Source of the DNA: Eutypella sp. D-1
Taxonomy: Eukaryota; Ascomycota; Sordariomycetes; Xylariales; Diatrypaceae
DNA length: 64,000 nucleotides
Assembly (NCBI GenBank): GCA_023313575.1
Contig: JAJTTP010000013.1
Coordinates: forward strand, 1,213,227-1,277,226
Direction: 5' to 3'
Shown: positions 12,926-23,885 of the stretch, piece after piece
How positions within the stretch are numbered: position 1 is the stretch's first letter
How the letters are laid out: each line of letters begins with the position of its first letter
Made by a program: the position numbers and the translations under genes
The notes under the pieces: model-generated
What the model was told of the DNA's origin: nothing
The model's database searches: none
The model's input: only the letters and a program-made list of their open reading frames with translations

Positions 12926-14479
12926 CTACAGGGAGGCGGTCTTGGCCTCGCGGGCGCGCTGCTCTTCTTCGAGAATCTCCCTCTGGTACTGGGCAGCCTC
13001 GACCTCGGCCTTTACGCCCTTCTTGCGCTGGCGGGCCTCGTACAGGTCGCGGCTGCGCATGATACGCTGGACGATGGTTCCGGCGTTGACGTCGGCGTAC
13101 TCGTGCCGTCCCACCTCCCGGAAGATGCCCATCGCGCGCGGTGCCGTGTACGGGTCCGACTCCAGCGGGATGAATGATGTTGGGCCATGGTATACCGCGT
13201 CCGGCACGCCCCAGGGCAACGCGCCGAGGTAAGCCCGCGTCGGTACGAAGGGGGCACCGAATACCACCGCATTGATATACTGTGGCGGTGGGAAAAATAA
13301 GAAATTATGGTTAGTAGCTGGAGAAACAGAAAGATGGGAGATAGGCTAGATGTGTGCGCCGATGAATGGTGAGGGGAAACTTACCCTGCATTGCAGTACA
13401 CAGAGTCCACGCTCGTAAATGTTCATGATTGGGTAGTTGACCCCCTTCCAGCGATTGATCACCTGATCGTCGTGGACGCCGGCGACGACGAAGACGGGGC
13501 CGTAATCCTCGCCCTTGCCCCGACGCTCATCAACATTCTGCTGATCATACCAGCCTTCATCCCGGGCGAGCTTCTCCTCGGCTTCGGCCACCCGTCGCAG
13601 GAACTCGATGTGACCGCTAGAAAACAGGTCGAAGCCGCCGTCGACGTAGACAACGCGCTGACCTGGCCTGGGTCCCGCAGTCTTCTGGAATGGATGGAAG
13701 GATCCGGCGACGTCCTTCGCCGCGGTGCCGGACCCGGCCTCGGCGGCGCCGCCCTCGTCACCGGCAGACCAGAACCAGATGTCGGCGCCGGGCCGCTTAC
13801 CGGACTCGTCGGAGGCGTACTGGCGCATACGCTCGGCCATGGCGTCGCCCCTGGCGCGCCTCTCGGGCGCGGTACCCTCGCCCTCATCGCCAGCAATGGT
13901 GCGCTCGAGGGAGCGGATGAAGTGGGTGCGGGTACAGAGCAGCATGCGGCCGACAAGGTCGGTGGTGGAGATGCTAGGGGTCCGCTTAACGACCTTGAAG
14001 CGTCCCGCGGCCTTAACAAAGCGGTAGCAGTCCTCGCCGCTGCTGTCAGACGTGATGTCATCTCCGTGCACCACGTACTTGCACCCGAAATGGCTGATGA
14101 AGGATAGCTGCGTGACGTAGGGCGCGTAGGGCACGGATCTCGTGACCCAGCGACAGGCATCCACCGCGGCGATTCTTCATTTCAGGCCAAAATAGTCAGT
14201 TGATCAATCGGACCCGTTTTAATCAAAAATAGGGGCTAGAGGAGAAAAGAGTGACCACACATACCGTTCTTGCAGGTTCATGACCGTCGGGCCTTTGTTC
14301 TCGAGAATCGCCTCATCTGAGTGAATTCCCACGTACAGCTCGGTGCCCAGCTGGCGCGCCTGTAACATGGCGCCGGCGTGACCGTGATGGAAGAAGTCCC
14401 AGCAGCCGTCGACCCAGATGCGGTCTTCTAGGATCTCCGGGGCGGGAGGGCCCGAGAGGACCTCTTCTTCGGAGCTCAT
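12926..14479 (-). CDS. ect1: Ethanolamine-phosphate cytidylyltransferase
   Basis: Converts CTP and phosphoethanolamine to CDP-ethanolamine, the rate-limiting Kennedy-pathway step to phosphatidylethanolamine. Three exons: 14265..14479, 13385..14174, 12926..13279; introns of 90 and 105 nt. Junctions read NLQERIAAVDACRWV and LQCRYINAVVFGAPF, both family-typical. The 452-aa protein has two cytidylyltransferase domains: the first with the catalytic HHGH (residues 31-34) and the RTPSISTTDL segment (about 135-144), the second with a degenerate SSGH (256-259) in place of HxGH, as expected for this enzyme, where only the first domain is fully catalytic. A Gly/Ala/Glu-rich linker of about 80 residues (155-238) separates them and is longer than in yeast. 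It shares a divergent 0.9-kb promoter region with the PhyH-like gene. Confidence 0.94.
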
Positions 14480-15393
14480 GTCTGTTGTTGGCGGACGTAA
14501 TCTGTAGGACTATTTCCCAGGAGGGATTGAACTGATCTGGCAGTAGAAAGGGGTTGATTCAGGATCGTGGTGTGCTTGTAATCAAGCTGAATAGTCCTCA
14601 TCTCCTAAGGTTGAACAGTAAGGGTTAATAAATCAGTCTATGTAGGTACCTGCAACTGGGTAGGTACGCAGAAGTAATGACGGGCCTTCACATGCCAAGT
14701 GCCATTTACAGTGTCGAGGAATTAAAATACACATTATTTATCGGCCAAATCTCAGTTAATTTTGACCGAATAGGTCTACTAGGGGGTACTTTCACACTGT
14801 GTTGGTAAATGTCATAAGTACCCCTCATCAGTATTGATACCCGTGCACCGTAGACACTACCACATTCCGCACCTTCCAGCTTTACATAGTACTTGTATGT
14901 ACAAACACCGAAGCTCGACATAATAAGTAAATTGGCTTGTCCGGCTTCGAGCTTGCCTGTAATTGCAACATCCGTAATATGTAAATACTTAGTAACTAAC
15001 AATCAGTACCAAATTCGTAATAACCATCCGCCGTCTATCGTCCATCGTCCACCGGTTACCTCCGGTTATCGTAGTGGTTAGTTACCCCGCTATCCTTCGC
15101 TTGATCGCTAAAGATCGCTAAAGCTCTTAGGCAGTCTGGTAGTTCGTTTTTCTAATCGACCCCTCTATCCAATCCCCTTCCCCCTTTTGCCCCAAGACGC
15201 CCTCTAACTCACCCGTCGTAACGTCACATGTGTGCTACTCGAACCATGAATATTGATATAATAATAGCTGCATGGTCTCAAGGACAAATCGGGCATCCCG
15301 CACGCTGCACATACATCTCAGCCGACAAGACGTAGTTGAACGTTCCAATATATATAATCGACCACGCAAAAAGATAGGATAGCAACTACAAGG
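14480..15393. other. Divergent promoter region, ect1 / PhyH-like
   Basis: No gene seen. An AT-rich TATA-like stretch (about 15347-15358) lies some 40 nt upstream of the PhyH-like ATG. A GTAGGTACC-type word lies near 14640-14665. Confidence 0.5.
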
Positions 15394-16416
15394 ATGTCCT
15401 CGGCGACAGCAGAAGCAAAAGTCTCGCCCCAGCATGGAGGCATCACCCCGGAGCAACTCGAGCAGTTCCACCGGGACGGGTACCTGGTGATCCCGGACGC
15501 GCTGCCGCCGACGACGGTGCGCGCGCTGCTCGACGAGACGCAGTCGCTGCTGGACTCGTTCTCGCTGGCGGACCACCCCATGACGCGCTTCAGCACGGGC
15601 GAGAAGTCCGCCCACGTCGGCGACGACTACTTCCTGACGTCGGGCGACAAGGTGCGCTTCTTCTTCGAGGAGGACGCCTTCGACCCGGCCACCGGCGCGC
15701 TCGCTAAGCCCAAAGCCCGCGCCATCAACAAGATCGGCCACTACCTGCACGCGCTATCGCCACCCTTCGCCGCCCTGCTCGACCCGGCCACCAACCCGGA
15801 CCTGCTGGGCGCCTCCGCAACGGGCGGCAGCGTCGCCGCCGGGCACAAGGAGAGCCACCCCGCGGCCGTCGCCCGCGCCATCGGCTTCCGCGACCCCCGC
15901 GTCCTGCAGAGCATGGTCATCTGCAAGCAGCCCGAGATCGGCGGCGCCGTGCCCCCGCACCAGGACAGCACCTTCCTGTACACCGACTCCCCGAGCGCCG
16001 TCGGCTTCTGGTACGCCCTCGAGGACGCCACCGCCGAGAACGGCTGCCTGAGCTTCCTGCCGGGAAGCCACCGCTGGGCTCCCGTGCGCCAGCGCTTCGT
16101 GCGCGCCGCGGGCGGCGGCACCGGCTTCGAGGACAACAATGGTCCGCGCTTCCCCCCGGGTGACGAGTACGGGGAGACGGCCGCGAGCAGCACCGCAGAG
16201 GAGGAGCAGCGCGGGGAGTACAAGATGGGCGAGGTCAAGGCCGGCTCCCTGGTCCTGATCCACGGCAACACCCTGCACAAGAGCGAGAGGAACACGAGCG
16301 ACAAGGGCCGCATCATCTATACCTTCCACGTCATCGAGGGCGAGGGAACTAAATACGACGAAAGGAACTGGCTGCAGCCGCCCGAGGAGGGGTTTACGAA
16401 GCTTTATCGAGAATAG
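15394..16416 (+). CDS. Phytanoyl-CoA dioxygenase (PhyH/PHYHD1-like) family protein
   Basis: Fe(II)/2-oxoglutarate-dependent oxygenase of the PhyH family; the exact substrate is not predictable from sequence. Single exon, 340 aa. The start context is favourable (AAGG-ATG-T) and the protein has no signal peptide. The iron triad is visible: HQD in VPPHQDSTFLY (His189, Asp191) and a distal His295 in HGNTLHKSERN, followed by Arg306 in a DKGR turn, a good candidate for 2-oxoglutarate binding. The N-terminal LEQFHRDGYLVIPD motif and the central GCLSFLPGSHRW are standard for the family. An acidic Gly/Glu insertion (about residues 240-276) interrupts the barrel. Very high GC content contrasts with the AT-rich flanks. 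The C-terminus (LYRE) carries no peroxisomal signal, unlike human phytanoyl-CoA hydroxylase, so a cytosolic PHYHD1-like role is more likely. Confidence 0.9.
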   Translation: MSSATAEAKVSPQHGGITPEQLEQFHRDGYLVIPDALPPTTVRALLDETQSLLDSFSLADHPMTRFSTGEKSAHVGDDYFLTSGDKVRFFFEEDAFDPATGALAKPKARAINKIGHYLHALSPPFAALLDPATNPDLLGASATGGSVAAGHKESHPAAVARAIGFRDPRVLQSMVICKQPEIGGAVPPHQDSTFLYTDSPSAVGFWYALEDATAENGCLSFLPGSHRWAPVRQRFVRAAGGGTGFEDNNGPRFPPGDEYGETAASSTAEEEQRGEYKMGEVKAGSLVLIHGNTLHKSERNTSDKGRIIYTFHVIEGEGTKYDERNWLQPPEEGFTKLYRE

Positions 16417-18465
16417 GGGTTGCGTGACGATTAATTCGTGTTAAGCAATCTTGATAGCGCGAGCGTCCACTTCACTTACAATTGGCAGACGTGAAGGGTA
16501 CGCATCGACGGAATATTTTTATATCTTAAGCACGCTGTCCAAGCGAGTATATAACACGCCATTACGGCGGTAAATCTATTACAGACATCTAAGCTTCCAT
16601 CTATATATGAATAACGTCGCCCATCAAACGTCACGATCTACCCATTCAAGCATATCGAAGAACTAGCGCAGTCGTAGGCAACCACAACTGTTCCTATAAT
16701 CCCACCCTCCCCTTTCCTTTCTAAATCAAGGTTACGTAAGTTTCCATTACGGATTCTGTACCCTATCATATAAAATCGCAAGTCCCAATCAACTTCCGAG
16801 ATTCACACTTTCTCCAGTACATTACATCCGCGTAGAATCATCGGCCTCTCACATTATAATAAAGACATACATAGATACGTGACATAGTCTGGCGGAAGTG
16901 ATGTCCCTCCCTTCAGCCTCCTATACCCGCCCCAGCAGGATTCACAGGTATTCTCCGTCTTAGCATGGTCGGCGTTTTTAACATTCATTATTCCGAAAGC
17001 ATACGATCACCTCATCTCCTTAAGAAAAGGGAGGCTACTGCATCATCTCAGGCCCCGGGCCAGATGAACGTGGGGGGCCGGCCATCTACGCGCAGCTGGC
17101 CGGCTACTATCTACGTGCCAGTTGGGACCAGCCATGCCCACAGCAGCAACCTTGATCGTTGCACGCGACCAGCAAGTCTTCTAGCACGATATAGTTAAAA
17201 TAATAATAATAATGATAATAAAAAGAAGCATCGTAGAAATGATGAAAAGCAGTCTCTGTTCTGTATTTCGGTGTCCGTTCTGGCCGACTTTCCTTTCCTT
17301 CCCCCTCGGTCGTAAAAAAACAAAAAGAGAAACAAGAAAATGCAAGCCCTAACGAGAAGAACGGAAAAGAAAGAAAAAACAAAGAAAGAAAAGCACCGGT
17401 CCAACTCCTCCCAAACTCAACGTGCTTCGTCCACCCTTCTCAACCCCCTTAGCCACTGATATACTTCGGTCCGCACTTCCCTCGACTTATCGGTATGTAT
17501 CGGTAGTCGGCAGCTACAAGAGCCGGGAAGGAGGCGAGGGGAGGGCGGGGGTAACTGATAATTATGTAGAGCCGTGCAGGGAAGAGGCGTAACATCACCT
17601 TGTCATGCCCGGCTTCCTTTTATCACCCTGCGGCTATTTTGCACTCCCTCCTTTTCACGTGTTTGTGTGTGTGTGTGTGTACGCATTCTTATGTGCTTTT
17701 GTTTTTGTTTTGGTATTTGTTTTCATCCCGCGAGAACCCAGAACTTCCCCGCCCCGTATGTCTGTGAGATCCATACGCACGTCATATATGTATCCACGTT
17801 CTGGAGGTCATACTTAATTGCTGGTTGCGTGTGTGTGTGCACGGGGAAAAAAACGTATCGGGTGTATAAGTAGTACGCAGTATACGGCTTCTGAATGGAA
17901 TTAAAAATTGCATAAAGGGTAAAAGGAAGAACGAAGAAGAGGAAGTGCTGCGACTAAAAATCGACATGAACTCCGGACGAGCACGAAGTATTGTCCTAGG
18001 CCGCAGGCAACAAGCGTGAAAGGATGTCGGCAGGGGGGGAGGGGGGAAGAGGCCGGATCGTAAAACAGTACCGAAGGGAGTCGGTATTTTTTGGTAGAAA
18101 TCAGAAACTGAGAACTCCGCGAAAAATCCATATGTAAACGAGTATGCATAAGGCGGGGGAACGCGAAAAGTCGTAGCGTTCATAATGTTTTGTAATATAC
18201 AGAGAGGGCACAGACGGTTACCGAAAAAGAAAATGGCCACTGGGGGAGATGGGGGGAGGGGGGGAGGGAGATTACGGTGCTAGGACCCGACGCAGATGAG
18301 GTCGTCGGTCCATATCTATTCGTCGTATGTCGAGGTTATGTGCGTCCCGAAGTCGTGGTCTCGTACAGCAGTGTCGGTAGGGAGGGATGATGTGGTCGAA
18401 AACGGGGGGTTGATAGGAATTCAGAGACAGGGGAGTTAACGGGAGACTCCGGGTCTGGCCGACCC
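16417..18465. other. Convergent intergenic region, PhyH-like / hrp1
   Basis: About 2 kb without a supportable gene. It holds poly-purine and poly-pyrimidine stretches (17330-17395, 17640-17720) and GT-rich words, consistent with 3' UTRs and spacer. Confidence 0.5.
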
Positions 18466-21400
18466 CTAGCGACCGTAAGGATGGAATCCACGGTTGCCTC
18501 CCCGGCCGCCGCCCCGGTAGTTGGCGCCAGGTTTACCGGCATTCTTCGGGCCCGTCGGCGCGTTAGCAGGCGGCGCCAAGCTCGGGTCCGCAGGCGCCGG
18601 GCTGCCGTGGTGGTGGCCACGGTTCCGGTGGAAGCCGCCACGGCCGCCGCCGCCGCCACCGCCACCCTGGTTGAAGTTCGGGGGCTGCGGCACGTCATCG
18701 TACATGCCCTCCCACGAGGTCGGGTCGCCCCCACCTCCCATGCCGGCAGCGGGGCCACCGCCGCCGTATCCCTGGTTGAAACCGCCGCCCCGGCCACCGC
18801 GCCGGCCGCCCCCACGCTGATTGAACATCTGTTGCTGGTTGTAGTTGTTGAAGCCCTGCTGGCCTCCGTCGCCTTGCTCGCCGCCCTGGCCTTGGCCGCC
18901 TCCATTGGCCATCATCTGTTGTTGCATCTGTTGCTGCATCTGTTGGAGCATCTGCGGGTTCATGTTCGCCATGGCCGCCGCCATCTGGCTGTTCTGGGCG
19001 CCGCCCTGGGCACCACCGCCCTGGCCCATCTGCTGCTGCATCTGTTGCATCTGCAGCATCTGCACCATCGCGGGGTTCATGCCGTTCATGCCCATGCCGC
19101 GGTTCATGGCCATCTGCTGCTGCACCATGCCCATGTACTGCTGCATCCGCTGCAGGTACTGCGCCATGACCTGCGGCGTCATGCCGCCCTGGCCCATCTG
19201 GCTGGCCATCTGGTTCTGGCTGCTGCCGCCCTGGTCCTCGGAGCCGCCCTTGCGGAACTTGCCGCGCCGCTGGTTCTCTTCCTCCTCGCGCATGTTACCT
19301 CTCGGCTGCGCCTTCTTGACCTCGATCGGCTTGCCGTGGATCTCGAGATGGGTGCTCAGGCACGCGTCCACGCCGGCCTCGCTCTCGAAGGTGACGAACC
19401 CGAAGCCGCGGGGTCGGCCGGTGTCTTTGTCCATCATGAGGGTAGCGTCCACTACCCGGCCGAACTGGGCGAAGTAGTCCTTAAACTCTTGCTCCGTGGT
19501 GTCCTGGCTGACGCCGCCGACGAAGATCTTGCTGGTCTTCTCCTGCTCATCTCGCGGTATCGCTCTCTTGGGGTCGATCTACATAGAAGGCACGATGGGA
19601 TTAACGTGGTTAGTACGGGTAAAGGAAAAGGTTAAGTAGGAGATTATATATAGGATGGATAACGTACGATTTTACCATCGAGGAAATGTTCTTTCACCAT
19701 GACGATGTTTACGCACTTCGGGTCCTTAAATGTGAGGAAACCAAAGCCGCGGGATCTACCCGTAGCACCATCTCTCATGACGGTACACTCCGTTACCTCG
19801 CCGAACTGGGTAAAGTAGTCGCGAAGAGATTCTAACGCATCGTATCAGTACACACCGTAAAGCATAAGAAAACCATACGCGGTTCTAACTTACGATCCGT
19901 CGTCTCCCAATTCAAACCACCGATAAACATCTTCCTACAGCGTCAAAAGAATAGTCAGTAAAGAATCCGGTTTACAATGCAATAGTATAAGAGCACGTCT
20001 CGATCAGAGTAAGATATCGCCCGAGAAGTGCCAAGTGTAGGTATGCTCCGGGTGTATGGATACTACTCGCTTGGCCCAAGCAGACATAAATATGTGCTTT
20101 CGCGCGCAGGGGGGGATGTCACAGGGGTGCGGTATCATGATATAGGTAAGCAGGATGTAGATGCAAGTATGCTTGCTGGAAGGCTTTCCCCGGACCTTGA
20201 AGCTTTATTCTCCTCTTCTGGGCGCCTGATGGCAGCCGCCGAGATTCCCACAAAAGGATCAATCCGTGGACTGGAATGTATTTCCCCTTCCTTGGAGCTA
20301 CCACTCTCCTCAGAAGGGGAAGGAATGTACTCCGCCGAATCATGATGCATATCCATGCTGGAATATTTTGCGTTATAGTGGTTGGTGTATGCTTGTTGAT
20401 GTATATTTTTGGGGAATATGGGATCAGTGTAGGTAGGAGTGAAGAAGATGTATGGGATAAAAGCTTGTTGGGCCAACTTGTCGAGTACGATCCGGAGAAG
20501 CCACAATTAGCACTATTCCGGGGAAAGGGCCATTTGTAGCTGCGATGCCAGAAAGGTTGTCGAATTTTCTTTTTCTTTTCTTGTTTGGCTGTATCTTTGC
20601 TATCGTCAAGCTAGCTCATGGGCCTCGAGCGCTATTCGCTGCTAATCTTGTTACAGCCCCCCGAAAGCAGTATTCTCGCCGGTATATAATGGCCTATCTT
20701 AGCTGAAGGCTACGGAAGGTAGATGCGTGCTCTCCAACTGACTATGGTCGACTGCTTATCGTTGGTGTTCAGGTAGATTGTGTGAACGTAATCCTCCACT
20801 GTGCTCAGCTCTCACGTCTCATCTGAACCTCGCCTCGTCACCCTCTCCCTTTTTCTTGTCTCTTCCCACCCTGACAAGCAGGGGACGATTTGGCCCAAGC
20901 CGGGGGAACATCGGCCGACATGGTGATAGAGCATTCCGACACGAACATACCCTCTTGTGCCAGGGCAAGGTAGAAAGCCAGAGTGTACGTATCCTCTTCA
21001 ATGGAGTCTATTCGGCCAATGATCCAGGACCACAGCAAGTCTCCCCGCACCTACCACAAAGCAGGGGTAGGGGCAAGATATTCACAATCCTCGCCTTCTA
21101 CAACCAAACCCAGATCGACCCGGGCAGGGGTCAAGGGGAAAAGAGGTTGCCTCGATGTGAGGCATGAGGTCTGATATAATAATGCATGATACTAAGGGAC
21201 TAAAATCAATCAATTACTTACCCATCTTCCTTGGCACTTGAACCACGACCAGACTGGTGGTATGCTGGAGCAGAATCATCATGTTGTTGTTGTTGAGGGG
21301 GCGGCGGAACGGGAGTGTTGCCAGAGTCATTTCCGAGGTTAAAGTCGACGTCATCATCATCATCGTAAGTATCCTCTTGATAGTCATCGCCATAGCCATT

Positions 21401-21792
21401 ATTATCCATTTTTGGACCCAGATTGGTAGGAGCCGAGACAGGGTCAGGCTGTGCTGGTAAATCTGCGACTGGCTGAGGCTGCGAGGGTGTGGCAGCTACG
21501 GGAGGAGCGGCAGCTGCAGGAGCAGGAGCAGGGGGGTTTGAAGTTGAAGGCTCGTTATCATCGTAACTGCAATGTTTTAGGTGGTTAGAAAATGATGTGG
21601 ACAGTATGGACAGTAGTTGGGTTGTAGGTTGGAAACATCAAGTGAATAGCGTGCACAAAATTAAGGCCGAGGTTCGAGATAAGAGATGCGAGAGAACGAC
21701 GTGGTAGTTACAATATGATTAGATTATTAAGAAAAGAAGTCGACTTACAGATCCGCGAAGAGGTCATCCTCGAAGTTCTCCGGCTCCGTCAT
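18466..21792 (-). CDS. hrp1: Hrp1/Nab4-type heterogeneous nuclear RNP, two RRMs
   Basis: mRNA 3'-end processing and export factor (cleavage factor IB in yeast), shuttling between nucleus and cytoplasm. Five exons: 21749..21792, 21222..21566, 19894..19934, 19668..19831, 18466..19578; phases agree at each join and the product is 568 aa. The joins restore SAKEDGKMFIGGLNWETT (start of RRM1) and FLDGKIIDPKRAIPRDEQ (RRM1 to RRM2 linker), so the model is secure. RRM1 spans about residues 131-205 (RNP2 MFIGGL, RNP1 RSRGFGFLTF) and RRM2 about 215-290 (RNP2 KIFVGG, RNP1 RPRGFGFVTF). The N-terminus is Pro/Ala/Asp-rich; the C-terminal half is Met/Gln/Asn/Gly-rich and prion-like, then RGG-rich, and ends in NRGFHPYGR, a PY-type nuclear localisation signal. 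Intron 2 is 1,287 nt, far longer than other introns here. Confidence 0.95.
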
Positions 21793-23885
21793 CTTGGACG
21801 AAGATGAAGGAAGATAGGAAGAAAGTAGAAAGAAGGGGAGTTAGACTATTATCAAGATGATATCAATATTGTCAAGATAATGATGAGCTTCGGAGCTCGA
21901 GAAGCCTGAAAAGAAGACGCGGTCAATTCAGGATGGATAGCTTTTTTTCTTTTTCTTTTTGGTATTTCTGACCGATGGCGATAGCCTAGATTGATCAGTA
22001 TAGATTGCAATATTCTTCAGCGGCCTCTTTTTTTTTTTTTTACCCAGAGAACTGCAGTATTCACAATTAACGACCGACTATTGATGAACTTGCCCAGGTG
22101 GTGAAGGAGAAGTTAGGAAGAACTTTGTTTAGGCAAGCTTCGGAAGGTAAGTGTGTATGCTGTAAATACCTGCTGTAGATACTTTAAGTACTTGAGTAGA
22201 ATAGATACCTAACAGGGAAATAGCGCGATAACTGATAATAGGTAGCTGGAGATACCTATAGAATAGGTGCCCAGGTGATTATCTCTTAGGCGGTAGGTAC
22301 CTAGGTACTTAGAAGGTAGCTCCATGTTTTGGTTAGGGTTGTTATTCTAAGCGTAATCAGGCATAGTGTGCTTGCTGCTTTACATAATAATGACCGACGT
22401 GACTAAGCAATGTATGTACTTTAGTTCTTGGAGTATTCATTTCCAAGGTTCAATGTTCATTTCATACTAGGTATATTATGCACAAGGCTGCAGGTAGTTT
22501 ATTTTCATTCTGGGCCTTTTACTCCCATTGTTTAACAAAGCATTTTCCACTTATTGTGCATCTATGCCTTTACACCTTCCTTCCCAACTTCAATGGGAGA
22601 ATGTGTGCGGCCGGCGCCATCCTGGACATTGGCTTGATACTGGCTTAACGTTAAGCGGTTACGTTCTTTATTACCTACCTAAGGTAGGTTTATCAGCACT
22701 GCATAATCCCACTCCTACTCCTATTTTTGCTCTATACTTCCTGTAGTGCATATAAGCCGGGTCAGAGTCAACATCATAATAAGAAAAAGTAAAAGCTCCT
22801 CGGGTAAAACAAACGCCTGCCTTAACTCCTCTCCGGAATCCCCTATGATTTATCCAGCTTGTCCTGATTCACCTCCAGAAGATGGTCATCGTAACCTGCG
22901 AACAGCTGGCAGTAGTTGACGTTGGCTTTTTCTGTAAACCCTTCGTTCATAAATGGACACTCCTGGTTGTATTGTCATGTCAGGTCAGGGTTTAGAGGTT
23001 GGAGTAGTCGTGAATGGCTTGTCCCTATGATACAGAACCCCTCTAGCTTATTGTTGATGCCCTCGTCGCCATAGCGATCACCATAACATTTGCCACATTT
23101 ACGACAATGTTTCTTAGCCAAAATGCTGCAACATCGGCTTGCTGTTGGGTAGAGCACCTCCGTCTTACAAGTGGTGAAGCTTGAGATAGACAAGTATACT
23201 TGCATCAAGCGAGCACACTATGGCTTTGACATACCACGGTGCATCAGAGCAGGTCCATGGATAACAAAAGGTGGAGACAGGAATGTTGTGCATAAAGAGA
23301 TTTATGCTTTACTTAGTTAGGCTTAAAGCGGGGTGGCTCAAATTCAGCCACAGGAGGGGCAAGTTGAGGCTTCAAAAGCCATTAACAAAACCTTGGAAAT
23401 GACTAACTAACTAACCGATCCCTGGTAACTACATACATACCTTAATCCATTTACTTACCTTTTAAGTTGTCGTACGAGCACCATAATTTACCACTATAAT
23501 TTCCACTTAAACCAACACTTTTAACGTAAGGTATTCGCATATTCCTCCTCGTCTCTTCTTCTCCAGGGCTGCCTTTAAGCGCTACCAGCGCTATAACCAG
23601 GGCTGTATATGTATACCTTTGCATGGTTGAAACCCATCAGGACTTTTAAGGAGAGCACTACCACCCCCCAACATTAGTCCATATAGAGATGTAGTGCAAG
23701 ATCAACAACAATGTGACCTATCAAGGTTGAATAAAACAAGATAGCCAGACGCCAGATAGCCTCCCCGAGGTCCTCCCTATTCCCATTCTCATTTACCAAT
23801 CCCAACCAAACCTGGCCAAATCTGGCCAACCAGCCTTGGAACCTTGGAACCCTTGGAACCTTGACTTTGTACCTGATCCACGGAT
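21793..23885. other. Divergent intergenic region, hrp1 / gyp1
   Basis: About 2 kb with no supportable gene. It holds poly-T/C tracts upstream of hrp1 (21940-21960 and 22027-22041), a TACCTAGGTA palindrome near 22297, and AT-rich spacer. Confidence 0.5.

Noticed and set aside
18481..19635. 384-codon plus-strand frame opposite hrp1
   Set aside because: Antisense shadow of the Gly/Gln/Met-rich hrp1 exon; Leu/Ala/His-rich composition follows from the complementary codons.
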